A DNA stretch of 9,139 nt from JAXGVG01 sp040773965 (GTDB lineage Bacteria > Pseudomonadota > Alphaproteobacteria > UBA9219): NCBI GenBank assembly GCA_040773965.1, contig JAXGVG010000070.1, forward strand, positions 1 through 9,139, in the 5' to 3' direction. Made by a program: the position numbers and the translations under genes. This document shows positions 1 to 6,491 of this stretch, one piece after another. The notes beneath the pieces are model-generated. The model was not told the DNA's origin and did no database searches. It was given only the letters and a program-made list of their open reading frames with translations. How positions within the stretch are numbered: the first letter of the stretch is position 1; each line of letters begins with the position of its first letter.

Positions 1-12
1 ACAATTTTATTT

Positions 13-1023
13 TCAACTTGATTGCAGGTTCTTGCCTCTTGCTTTTCTTATCAACCACCTTCCCTCCTGCACCTGCCACGCAATCAATCCCGGCACATAG
101 AGCAGCAAATCGCGGCAACGGCGAATGACAGCCAGCGCCGCCGCAATCTCCGGCGTCAGGCCCAGCAAATGGCCGAAGAGCAAAAAGCTCGCCTCTTGCA
201 CGCCCAGCGCGCCCGGCACAAAAAACGCCGCCGCCCATGTGGCCTGAATGAGCGCCTCGATCATCATGCATTCGGCCAATGGCAACGGATGGCCGAGATA
301 ATAGAGGGCAAGCCAAATTTCCACACTGCAGGCCAGCCATGACAAGAACTGCATCACGCCGCAGAACAACGCGCGCCCGGTGCGCCTGTACATCGTATGT
401 ACGGCTTGATCCAACCGCGCGGTGTTACCCGCAAAGTTTTTCCACTTGTCGCGGAACATGAGCGTAAAAAGCTTGTGCACAAGGCCGAAAAAGCCAATGC
501 GCTGCACGAACACCAACGCCGCAATAAGCGCCGCCGTAAGCAGCATTCCGAATGTAAGCTGCACGGTCACGTTGCTGTCGCTGACCCGCAAGACGAATAA
601 CACGACGCCGATCAGCACAAAAACAAATTGCGCGATAATGGATGTCGTGATTTCCACGACGGTGCTGGCGATAGCCGTAGCTTTGCGCATACCGTGTTTC
701 ATCATCACGCGCACAGATAAAACCTCGCCGCCGATCCGCGCCACCGGCATCAGGTTGTTGACTGACACGCGCAGCCATAACACGTAGAAAAAGAAAGGTT
801 GGCCAAAGCGTTTCCGGTTTGCCGAACCAGCACGCCCCGGCACCAACGCCTGCCACCCCACAACGCACAAATACATGGGCACAAGATGAAACAGGCTTGT
901 CCAAACAATGCCCCAGCCCGCCTGCCGAAGGGCTTGCGCCACCTGTTCATAGCCGCTCCAGACAATCACGCCCGTAGCCAAAGCAAGCCCCAGCAAACCA
1001 ATGATCGACGCCACGCGGATCAT
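13..1023 (-). CDS. HpnL-like polytopic membrane protein (lysylphosphatidylglycerol synthase TM / flippase-like family)
   Basis: Predicted inner-membrane protein of 336 residues with about seven or eight hydrophobic segments (roughly residues 4-22, 38-60, 76-92, 118-146, 156-174, 218-242, 255-272 and 300-316). Family landmarks are visible: 'VNNLMPVARIGGE' near 88-100, 'PGALGVQEASFLLFG' near 270-284, and 'RRCRDLLLYVPGLIAW' near 301-316. These match the LPG_synthase_TM / UPF0104 superfamily and most closely the HpnL type found near hopanoid genes in alphaproteobacteria. Members are thought to move or modify lipids; the substrate here is not shown by the sequence. I chose the ATG at 1023 because it has a purine-rich RBS (AAAGGGCAAGG) just upstream and overlaps the stop of the upstream phosphatase gene by ATGA. 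An in-frame ATG at 1125 would add 34 residues that merely read through that gene. No other hopanoid gene is in the window, so the HpnL role is tentative. Confidence 0.8.
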   Translation of the reverse strand: MIRVASIIGLLGLALATGVIVWSGYEQVAQALRQAGWGIVWTSLFHLVPMYLCVVGWQALVPGRAGSANRKRFGQPFFFYVLWLRVSVNNLMPVARIGGEVLSVRVMMKHGMRKATAIASTVVEITTSIIAQFVFVLIGVVLFVLRVSDSNVTVQLTFGMLLTAALIAALVFVQRIGFFGLVHKLFTLMFRDKWKNFAGNTARLDQAVHTMYRRTGRALFCGVMQFLSWLACSVEIWLALYYLGHPLPLAECMMIEALIQATWAAAFFVPGALGVQEASFLLFGHLLGLTPEIAAALAVIRRCRDLLLYVPGLIAWQVQEGRWLIRKARGKNLQSS

Positions 1024-1811
1024 GCCTTGCCCTTTATGCGTTCCAGCGCTTCCTGCCAAACACGTTTGTCCCCGGCGGCCAAAACTTCGCCTTTTGATTT
1101 CATGGTCAACGGCCGACCCTGCCAATCGGAAATGATTCCACCCGCCCCCTCGATCACCGGCCTCAGAGGCGCGTAGTCATGCAGTTTAAGACATGTTTCG
1201 GCAAATGCGTCGACAAAACCGGAAGCCAAAAGGCCGTAAACATAACAATCGCCGCCGGTACTGGTCGTTTTACAGGCTTTCGCCAGGCGCCGGAAAGGTT
1301 CCATGCCCGCTTCGGTTTCAAGCGCCGTGTTGGGGGAAAGATTCACAACCGCTTGTTCCAAAGATGAGCACGAACGCACGCGACATGGAGTGCCGTTAAA
1401 CTGCGTGGGGTGTCCCGCCGCGCCTATCCACCGTTCGCGTAAAATCGGCTGATCGATAACGCCCAAAACCGGCTCGTTCTTTTGCAAAAGCGCGATGAGC
1501 GTGCCGAAAATGGGCTTGCCGGAGACAAAAGCCCGCGTGCCGTCGATAGGATCGAGCGTCCAGACGTATTCGGCATCCATACGTTCGTTGCCGAACTCCT
1601 CGCCCCAGATTCCATCGTCGGGGCGTTCCTGAGCCAGAATAGCGCGGATTGCCTGTTCCGCCTCGCGGTCCGCCGCCGTAACGGGTGACAAATCGGCTTT
1701 GCCCTCTACCGCTAAAGGCGCGCGAAAATAACGGCGAATGACATCCCCGCTGGCGTCGGCCAAACGATGGGCAAGCTGAATAAATTCAGAGGAACATGAA
1801 GGATCAGGCAT
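1020..1811 (-). CDS. hisN: Inositol monophosphatase-family phosphatase, probable histidinol-phosphatase HisN
   Basis: Cytoplasmic Mg-dependent phosphatase of 263 residues, the usual length for the family. The metal-binding motif A is intact: 'GEEFG' (residues 70-74) and 'WTLDPIDGTRAF' (84-95), supplying E71, D87, D90 and T92. Motif B is 'HDYAPLRPVIEGAGG' (211-225) with D212. The wording 'DPIDGTRAFVSGKP' and 'LKLHDYAPLRPVIEGAGG' fits the HisN subgroup, which removes phosphate from L-histidinol phosphate in histidine synthesis, better than SuhB or CysQ. Related phosphatases overlap in substrate, so the exact substrate is inferred. The start is the ATG at 1811, preceded at 8 bases by GGGGAG. The stop overlaps the start of the downstream membrane-protein gene by four bases, implying co-transcription and translational coupling. 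It is transcribed divergently from pheA across 115 bases. Confidence 0.85.
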   Translation of the reverse strand: MPDPSCSSEFIQLAHRLADASGDVIRRYFRAPLAVEGKADLSPVTAADREAEQAIRAILAQERPDDGIWGEEFGNERMDAEYVWTLDPIDGTRAFVSGKPIFGTLIALLQKNEPVLGVIDQPILRERWIGAAGHPTQFNGTPCRVRSCSSLEQAVVNLSPNTALETEAGMEPFRRLAKACKTTSTGGDCYVYGLLASGFVDAFAETCLKLHDYAPLRPVIEGAGGIISDWQGRPLTMKSKGEVLAAGDKRVWQEALERIKGKA

Positions 1812-1864
1812 CGTCTTTTCTCCCCGGAACGGAGCTTATCGATGCTGATAGAGAAAGAAAAGGG

Positions 1865-1892
1865 TTGAACGAGGAATCTTTTTTCGTAAACT
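1865..1892 (+). promoter_or_regulatory. Candidate sigma70-type promoter for pheA
   Basis: TTGAAC at 1865-1870 and TAAACT at 1887-1892 are separated by 16 bases, each matching the consensus at four of six positions. They lie in the 115-base gap between divergent hisN and pheA and would start transcription near 1899, about 28 bases before the pheA ATG. The pheA RBS is weak (AAAGAG far upstream). No equally good minus-strand promoter for hisN was recognised. This is a pattern match only. Confidence 0.3.
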
Positions 1893-1926
1893 TGACACTT
1901 TCGCCGAAAAAGAGCACCCCAATCCC

Positions 1927-2763
1927 ATGAAAAAACGCATCGCTTTTCAAGGCGCTCCCGGCGCCTACTCCGATCTGGCCTGCCGCGCGGCCATTTCGGA
2001 CCATGAGCCTCTTCCCTGTCTCTCGTTTGAAGATGTGTTCGCTGCCGTGAACGACGGACAAGCCGAGCTGGCCATGCTACCGATCGAAAATTCGGTCGCG
2101 GGCCGCGTCGCCGACATGCATCATCTGCTGCCCGAAGGCGGACTTTATATCATCGGCGAGCATTACCAGCCCGTGACGCATCATCTGTTGGCCATCGCAG
2201 ACGCGCGCCTTGCGGACATTAAGCAGGCTCACGCGCACGTTCAGTCGCTGGCGCAATGCCGCCGGTGGCTCCGTTCGCATAACATTCAGCCCGTGATCAA
2301 TGCCGACAACGCGGCAGCGGCGGCGGAAGTCGCCAAGATGGGCGACAAAAGCATCGCCGCTATCGCCTCGGGTCTGGCCGGGCAGATTTACGGCCTGAAA
2401 AGCCTCGCCGAAGATATCGCCGACTCCCGCAATAACACGACGCGCTTTTTGATTTTATCGAAGAGGGCGAAGAACCCCGCGCCGAACACCGCCCCCGCCA
2501 TCACGACGATGATTTTTCGGGTGCGCAGCGTGCCTGCCGCGCTTTACAAGGCGCTGGGCGGCTTCGCCACCAACGGCATCAACATCACTAAACTGGAAAG
2601 CTATCTGGTTGACGGCAAGTTTACGGCCGCGCAGTTCTATCTCGATGTTGAAGGCCATCCGGAAGAGACGCCGTTGAAGCGCGCTTTGGAGGAGCTGGCC
2701 TTTTTCGCGCACGAACTCAAAATTCTGGGCGTTTATCCGGCGCATCCGTTCCGGAGAGCCTAA
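1927..2763 (+). CDS. pheA: Prephenate dehydratase with C-terminal ACT domain
   Basis: Converts prephenate to phenylpyruvate, the committed step of phenylalanine synthesis, in the cytoplasm. The 278-residue length is that of a monofunctional enzyme without a fused chorismate mutase. The catalytic PDT domain runs from about residue 3 to 178: 'IAFQGAPGAYSDLA' at the start, 'PIENSVAGR' at 52-60, and the hallmark 'TTRF' at 171-174 whose threonine is catalytic in the family. An ACT domain follows (about 193-272), with 'GGFATNGINITKLESYLV' at 211-228, the place where phenylalanine binds for feedback inhibition; LESY stands where enteric enzymes have ESRP, as I recall for alphaproteobacterial PheA. 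The ATG at 1927 puts the conserved N-terminal strand at the right distance even though no strong RBS precedes it. It is followed after 116 bases by trpB in the same direction. Confidence 0.95.
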   Translation: MKKRIAFQGAPGAYSDLACRAAISDHEPLPCLSFEDVFAAVNDGQAELAMLPIENSVAGRVADMHHLLPEGGLYIIGEHYQPVTHHLLAIADARLADIKQAHAHVQSLAQCRRWLRSHNIQPVINADNAAAAAEVAKMGDKSIAAIASGLAGQIYGLKSLAEDIADSRNNTTRFLILSKRAKNPAPNTAPAITTMIFRVRSVPAALYKALGGFATNGINITKLESYLVDGKFTAAQFYLDVEGHPEETPLKRALEELAFFAHELKILGVYPAHPFRRA

Positions 2764-2813
2764 GTATCCAAATTTCTGAAAAAGCCATAAAAAGCCCTTA
2801 TATTTCTAGCGGC

Positions 2814-2842
2814 TTGGCCTTCCGGCATTTTCTCTCTAAATT
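2814..2842 (+). promoter_or_regulatory. Candidate promoter for trpBA
   Basis: TTGGCC at 2814-2819 and TAAATT at 2837-2842 are 17 bases apart, each matching the consensus at four of six positions, and sit 38 bases before the trpB start. The 116-base pheA-trpB gap has no clear terminator, only a five-base AAGCC/GGCTT inverted pair with a long loop. It shows no run of Trp codons of the kind expected for a leader peptide. Read-through from pheA is therefore also possible. Confidence 0.3.
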
Positions 2843-2879
2843 GCCTCTTACAAAGCATAAACCCATAAAGAGGCGCGTT

Positions 2880-4121
2880 ATGAAAAATGCCCAACGAGGG
2901 TACTATGGACAATTCGGGGGAATGTTCATACCCGAAATTCTCCATACCAATTTTGAAGAACTTATTGCCCATTACGACAAAGCAAGAAACGATCCCGTTT
3001 TTTGGGCCGAATATGAAACCCTCATGGGATCGTATTCGTGCCGTCCTACGCCGCTGACCTACGCCAAAAATCTGTCGGAGCTTTTGGGCGGCGCGCAGAT
3101 TTATATCAAGCGCGAAGACCTGAACCACACGGGCGCGCACAAGATCAACAACGTCATGGGCCAGGGCCTCCTCACCCAACGCATGGGCAAGAAGCGGGTC
3201 ATTGCCGAAACCGGCGCAGGCCAGCACGGGGTTGCGACGGCGACGATGGCGGCCAAGTTCGGGTTCGAATGCGAAATCTATATGGGCGAAGTCGATGTGA
3301 AGCGCCAGCGCCCGAATGTTTTCTGGATGGAAAAGCTTGGCGCGAAGGTCAACGTCGTCAAGGACGGCACTAAAACGCTGAAGGACGCCATCAACGCCGC
3401 ATTCCGCGACTGGATCTATAGCATGGACACGACGCACTATGTGCTGGGCACGGCGTGCGGGCCGCATCCGTTTCCCGAAATGGTGATGTGGTTTCAATCC
3501 ATCGTCGGCAAGGAAGTCCGCAAGCAAATCCTGGCTACAACCGGTAAACTGCCGAACCGCGTTTACGCGTGCGTGGGCGGCGGATCGAATGCGTTGGGTA
3601 TTTTCTCGGGCTTCTTTGACGATCCCGGCGTCGAGCTTGTAGGCGTCGAGGCGGGCGGCTATGGCCTCGATTCAGGCAAGCACGCAACCCGCCTGATCTC
3701 CAAAGAAGGACGTCCCGGTGTGGCGCAAGGCATGAAGACCATGTTTGTGCAGGACACCGAAGGCCAGATGCATGAGACCCACTCCATTTCCGCCGGGCTG
3801 GATTACATCGGCGTTTCGCCCATTCTGGCGGACCTGCACGAGAAAAAGAAAATCCGGATCGAGGCCGCGACGGACGCCGAAGTCGTCAAGGCCGTGGAAC
3901 TGACCATTCGCAAGGAAGGCATCATCTCGGCGCTGGAATCTGCGCACGCGTTCGCGCAAGCCATCAAGGAAGCCCCGCGCATGAAGAAAGACGAGGTTAT
4001 TCTCGTCAACCAGTCGGGACGGGGCGACAAGGACATTTTCATCATTGCCGATGCCCTGAAAGACGAGGAATGGGAAAATTTCATTATCGAAAAAGGAGAG
4101 GCGTACCGTGCTCGAAGATAG
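2880..4121 (+). CDS. trpB: Tryptophan synthase beta subunit
   Basis: PLP enzyme that condenses indole with L-serine to give tryptophan, acting in the alpha2-beta2 complex with TrpA. The product is 413 residues, slightly longer than the typical ~400. Visible landmarks are 'NHTGAHKINN' with the PLP lysine K88, the catalytic glutamate E110 in 'AETGAGQHG', the phosphate-binding loop 'GGGSN' (233-237), and the C-terminal 'NQSGRGDKD' (377-385). The start ATG at 2880 is six bases after AAAGAGG (2867-2873) and gives the usual 'YYGQFGGMFIPE' N-terminus; a TTG 22 codons earlier has no RBS. Several conserved blocks read unusually, for example 'SAGLDYIGVSPILADL' (304-319) where most TrpB have GLDYPGVGPEH, and 'EGIISALES' for EGIIPALES. 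The 3' end overlaps trpA by 14 bases, consistent with coupled translation. Confidence 0.95.
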   Translation: MKNAQRGYYGQFGGMFIPEILHTNFEELIAHYDKARNDPVFWAEYETLMGSYSCRPTPLTYAKNLSELLGGAQIYIKREDLNHTGAHKINNVMGQGLLTQRMGKKRVIAETGAGQHGVATATMAAKFGFECEIYMGEVDVKRQRPNVFWMEKLGAKVNVVKDGTKTLKDAINAAFRDWIYSMDTTHYVLGTACGPHPFPEMVMWFQSIVGKEVRKQILATTGKLPNRVYACVGGGSNALGIFSGFFDDPGVELVGVEAGGYGLDSGKHATRLISKEGRPGVAQGMKTMFVQDTEGQMHETHSISAGLDYIGVSPILADLHEKKKIRIEAATDAEVVKAVELTIRKEGIISALESAHAFAQAIKEAPRMKKDEVILVNQSGRGDKDIFIIADALKDEEWENFIIEKGEAYRARR

Positions 4122-4875
4122 GATTCATCAGCTGCGCCAAAAGAAAGGCCTTTTGCTCATGCCCCATCTGGTGCTGGGAAGTCCTTCTTTCGACGAAAAC
4201 AGGAAGCTTATCGCGACGATGGTCGCGGCAGGCGCGGAAATCATCGAGCTTCAAATCCCGTTTTCGGAACCGATGGCAGACGGCCCTGTCATTTTGAAAG
4301 CCAACGACGAAGCCCTTAAAAGAGGAACCACCGTTTCGGGTTGTCTCGATTTCGCGAAGATAATCTGCGCTGAACATCCGGACACGATTTTCATTTTTAT
4401 GACCTATTTCAACGTTCTCTTTTCCTATGGCGTGGAAAAGTTCGTCGCCCAAGCGAAGGCTATAGGCATTCAAGGCTTGATCGTGCCGGACCTGACGCCT
4501 GAGGAAGGACAGGACTATATCGACGCCTGCAACAAGGAAGGCGTGGCGTCGATCTTCCTCTTCACGCCGACAAGCACGCCGGATAGGCTGAAAACCGTCG
4601 CGCACTATGGGAAAGGCATGGCCTACTGCGTCGGCCGGAAAGGCGTCACGGGCATCAGAACGAAAATGGATGCTTCGCTGAAGGACCTGATCAAGAAATA
4701 CCGCGCCGCGACCAAACTGCCAATCGCTCTCGGCTTCGGGATTCAGGAAAAAGACGATATTGACGCCATCGGCAGCGACATCGACATTGCCGTCATCGGC
4801 ACAAAAATCCTCCTCGTTCATCAAGAACAAGGTGCCGAAGCCGTTGGTCAGTTCCTTCGGTCCCTGCGTAAATAG
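4108..4875 (+). CDS. trpA: Tryptophan synthase alpha subunit
   Basis: TIM-barrel enzyme that cleaves indole-3-glycerol phosphate to indole and glyceraldehyde-3-phosphate and channels indole to TrpB. The 255-residue product is near the short end of the family (about 255-270). The catalytic residues are present: E47 in 'IIELQIPFSEP' and D58 in 'MADGP'; loop 6 is 'GRKGVTG' (176-182). It starts with GTG at 4108, nine bases after GGAG (4095-4098), inside the end of trpB. Unusual features are 'MTYFNVLFSYG' where MTYYNPIFxYG is common, ELQIPFSEP rather than ELGIPFSDP, and 'IGTKILLV' at the phosphate-binding end where VVGSAIV is usual. Function is nevertheless very likely because the active-site acids and the partner gene are intact. 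The stop is followed by a hairpin shared with the convergent HU gene. Confidence 0.93.
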   Translation: MLEDRIHQLRQKKGLLLMPHLVLGSPSFDENRKLIATMVAAGAEIIELQIPFSEPMADGPVILKANDEALKRGTTVSGCLDFAKIICAEHPDTIFIFMTYFNVLFSYGVEKFVAQAKAIGIQGLIVPDLTPEEGQDYIDACNKEGVASIFLFTPTSTPDRLKTVAHYGKGMAYCVGRKGVTGIRTKMDASLKDLIKKYRAATKLPIALGFGIQEKDDIDAIGSDIDIAVIGTKILLVHQEQGAEAVGQFLRSLRK

Positions 4876-4903
4876 AGCCAAAGCCCCCTTTTACCGAACA
4901 AAA

Positions 4904-4936
4904 AAAGAGCCCGGAGTCTTCTCCCCCAGGCTCTTT
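4904..4936. terminator. Hairpin terminator, possibly bidirectional, between trpA and the HU gene
   Basis: AAAGAGCC (4904-4911) pairs perfectly with GGCTCTTT (4929-4936); two further G-C pairs follow after one mismatch. On the minus strand the stem is followed by a run of T (the A-run at 4900-4906 on plus), so it should end the HU transcript well. On the plus strand the tail is a less pure TTTCCTTTATT, so it may be weaker for trpA. It lies between the two convergent stops. Confidence 0.75.
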
Positions 4937-4958
4937 CCTTTATTGAGGAACAAACTTG

Positions 4959-5318
4959 TTAGGCTGTTGCCGAACCCTTCAACTTTGACAACGCGCGAAT
5001 CTTGACGCGAACGCTGGCGGGTTTCGCGGCAGCTTCCATCATCTCGCCGGTAGCCGGATTGCGGATCAGCGTGCCGGCCTTGCGGGCAGGAACCTTGCGC
5101 AACGTAACCTTGAGAATACCCGGCAACACAAACTGGCCTACACCCTTGGGATGGACGGAACCCAACATGACGCACTCCAGCGTAGCAAGAACACCGGCGG
5201 CGACTTTGCGCGGAATGTCATTCTGTTCGGCAATCAAGCCGATGAGACCCGACTTGGTCAGCGTCTCGCGCACCGGACGAACGACGGCATCCGATTTGCT
5301 GGTTTTCTTTTTGGCCAT
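4959..5318 (-). CDS. HU-family (DNABII) DNA-binding protein with basic N-terminal extension
   Basis: Small basic protein of 119 residues expected to bend DNA as a dimer in the nucleoid. The HU fold is recognisable: 'TKSGLIGLIAEQ' (21-32), a helical dimerisation region, 'GVGQFVLPGILKV' (59-71), and the arm motif 'RNPATGE' (86-92) with the proline P88 that in HU/IHF inserts between bases. It is longer than classic HU (about 90 residues) because of a lysine-rich start (MAKKKTSKSD) and a longer tail ('ALSKLKGSATA'). This matches a divergent subgroup of HU-like proteins rather than HupA/HupB or IHF. The start at 5318 follows AAAAGGAG (5325-5332) at six bases; an in-frame ATG at 5381 would add 21 residues without an RBS. 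It is convergent with trpA. Confidence 0.88.
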   Translation of the reverse strand: MAKKKTSKSDAVVRPVRETLTKSGLIGLIAEQNDIPRKVAAGVLATLECVMLGSVHPKGVGQFVLPGILKVTLRKVPARKAGTLIRNPATGEMMEAAAKPASVRVKIRALSKLKGSATA

Positions 5319-5410
5319 AACTTTCTCCTTTTGTTGAACGGATCGCTGATAACGTTGGGACAAAACCCTGTCAGCACCCATGTGTTATTTGCCGACAATC
5401 TTGCGTGATG

Positions 5411-5439
5411 TAAATAGAGTCGTACAGTCAAAAATTCAA
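5411..5439 (-). promoter_or_regulatory. Candidate promoter for the HU-like gene
   Basis: Read on the minus strand, TTGAAT (5434-5439) and TATTTA (5411-5416) are separated by exactly 17 bases, in an A/T-rich stretch. Transcription would begin about 90 bases before the HU start codon, leaving a leader that ends in a good RBS. The match is four of six at each box, so it is plausible but unproven. Confidence 0.4.
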
Positions 5440-5661
5440 AAAAACCCTGAATTTTACGCTTGAGACGGCATTCGTTGCCGCAAAAGCCCGGAAGAAAAGG
5501 GATCTTCCACAGGGGGGCTGGAAAACGGTTCCCGGTGATCCGCCTCTAAAAAAGATTTATAAAGGCATTATCCTTCAACAAGTTAGCGAGCCATTTTCGA
5601 AGGGTTGATGAATAAGAGAAACACAACGGCTCAAGCGGACATTACGGAATTGCCACCAGCC
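5440..5661. other. Intergenic stretch without a recognised gene
   Basis: This is the rest of the 343-base gap between the start of the HU-like gene and the end of the 170-residue conserved gene, both on the minus strand. I see only short dyads: CGGCA/TGCCG with a five-base loop (5466-5480) and GGAAG/CTTCC (within about 5490-5510). Neither is followed by a T-run on the minus strand, so no terminator for the upstream gene is identified. The opposite-strand reading frame that starts in this stretch (5605-6249) is judged a shadow of the conserved gene. Confidence 0.5.
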
Positions 5662-6174
5662 CTAAATAAACGGATCATAAGCCCATTGAAGCAGGGCCTG
5701 ACGCTGGCGCGGACGGCATCCAAGGTCCATGGGCAAGCAGTTGGCGCGAATCTGGGCGGCATGGCGCGAGAAGGCGCGCCATCTCCCGATCTGATGCGCA
5801 TCGACATCGGGCAAGCGCCGACCAAGAAAATAGCGGCAATACCATTGGAACCAGCCGCGAGGATCGGGTCCCACAATCCATCCCTTCTCCCTCCATACAC
5901 GCAAAGACTGGCGGCTCTTCACGCCAAAACAATTGAGCATGGGATCGGGGCTGCCGCTTACGCGCACTTTGGCAAACCAATCGTCCGGAAATTCCGGACG
6001 GCAGTCGTTGCAATACTTTCCCTCGAACACTCCGAGAGCGAGCATTTTCTTTGGTGTAAAAGCGGGCTTGAAACCGGGCGCAAAATTTTTCCCCGCGGGC
6101 GCGGCAACTGCATAGGCATAACCGGTTTGCATCCGGTCATGAACGTGAACAACGGCGCCAACTTCATAAGACAT
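5662..6174 (-). CDS. Conserved protein of unknown function, Trp/Arg-rich
   Basis: A 170-residue soluble protein with no signal peptide or membrane segment. I recognise the overall pattern as a widespread uncharacterised family, but no function is known to me. Conserved-looking blocks are 'FTPKKMLALGVFEGKYCNDC' (39-58), 'EFPDDWF' (61-67), 'VWREKGWI' (93-100), 'DPRGWFQWYCRYFLGRR' (104-120), 'RWRAFSRH' (131-138) and the C-terminal 'RPRQRQALLQWAYD' (154-167). Six cysteines are present (55, 58, 82, 113, 146, 153), including one CxxC, but the spacing does not fit a known zinc finger. The many Trp and Arg residues could suit nucleic-acid contact; that is inference. The ATG at 6174 is preceded directly by an in-frame TGA (6178-6180), so translation cannot start earlier; the RBS is poor (GAGG almost touching the ATG). 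It may be transcribed alone from the 6175-6565 gap. Confidence 0.82.
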   Translation of the reverse strand: MSYEVGAVVHVHDRMQTGYAYAVAAPAGKNFAPGFKPAFTPKKMLALGVFEGKYCNDCRPEFPDDWFAKVRVSGSPDPMLNCFGVKSRQSLRVWREKGWIVGPDPRGWFQWYCRYFLGRRLPDVDAHQIGRWRAFSRHAAQIRANCLPMDLGCRPRQRQALLQWAYDPFI

Positions 6175-6419
6175 GCCTCAATTATGGCCGCCTTACCGGC
6201 CCCTCGCAAGAAAGCAGGCTTTGCACACTACTTGCGATTTCAATTCTAATTGCCCCTAACGGTTCGCTCCGGGTTATGCGTTTTGAAAAATCCGTCCCCA
6301 TAAATCTTGTATTGACAATAACCGCCTCATTTGTTTTGCCCGCTATGGTTCCTGCGATTCCCCAATACTTTACTGACTTATTGATTTAATTAATAAAAAC
6401 CAATACCTCCTGCGACAAA

Positions 6420-6445
6420 GGGGTAATTAATATAATATTAACCCC
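6420..6445 (+). promoter_or_regulatory. Candidate -10 box TATAAT inside an inverted repeat
   Basis: A perfect TATAAT at 6431-6436 lies in the centre of a dyad whose outer arms are GGGGT (6420-6424) and ACCCC (6441-6445), extended by three A/T pairs after a one-base bulge. No good -35 hexamer lies 15-18 bases upstream, which would fit a promoter needing an activator. If used, transcription would begin near 6443 and give a leader of about 120 bases for the Cache gene. The dyad could be an operator. Confidence 0.4.
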
Positions 6446-6450
6446 ACCTC

Positions 6451-6463
6451 CATAACAGTTATG
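6451..6463. repeat. Perfect 13-base palindrome CATAACAGTTATG
   Basis: CATAAC and GTTATG are exact inverse complements around a single central A. It begins about 8 bases after the expected transcription start of the TATAAT promoter, a place where repressor operators are common. No known regulator site is identified. Confidence 0.45.
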
Positions 6464-6466
6464 CAA

Positions 6467-6482
6467 GCTAAGACGCTAAGAC
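6467..6482 (+). repeat. Tandem direct repeat GCTAAGAC x2
   Basis: Two perfect copies of GCTAAGAC abut at 6467-6474 and 6475-6482, within the presumed leader of the Cache gene. The second copy also forms part of AGAC-CCT-GTCT (6479-6489), a small hairpin that could compete with the larger one at 6492-6514. Confidence 0.5.
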
Positions 6483-6491
6483 CCTGTCTCA

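Noticed and set aside
1892..1897. TTGACA before pheA as a -35 box
   Set aside because: The expected -10 position falls in an AGCACCCC tract, and transcription would begin at the start codon.
2764..2879. Trp attenuator leader peptide before trpB
   Set aside because: No short frame with consecutive Trp codons and no terminator hairpin with a T-run.
2760..3527. Minus-strand open frame of 255 codons over trpB
   Set aside because: Antisense to a certain trpB; the His/Arg-rich composition is typical of shadow frames.
4084..4881. Minus-strand open frame of 265 codons over trpA
   Set aside because: Antisense to trpA with no family motif.
5466..5480. CGGCA/TGCCG hairpin as terminator of the 170-residue gene
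   Set aside because: Only five pairs, no following T-run on the minus strand, and nearly 200 bases from the stop.
5605..6249. Plus-strand open frame of 214 codons
   Set aside because: Its product has no recognisable blocks, while the opposite strand (5662-6174) encodes a protein with clear conserved Trp-rich motifs; two real genes fully overlapping here is unlikely.
6312..6317. TTGACA in the gap before the Cache gene
   Set aside because: No -10-like hexamer at 15-19 bases; the nearest candidate is 26 bases away.
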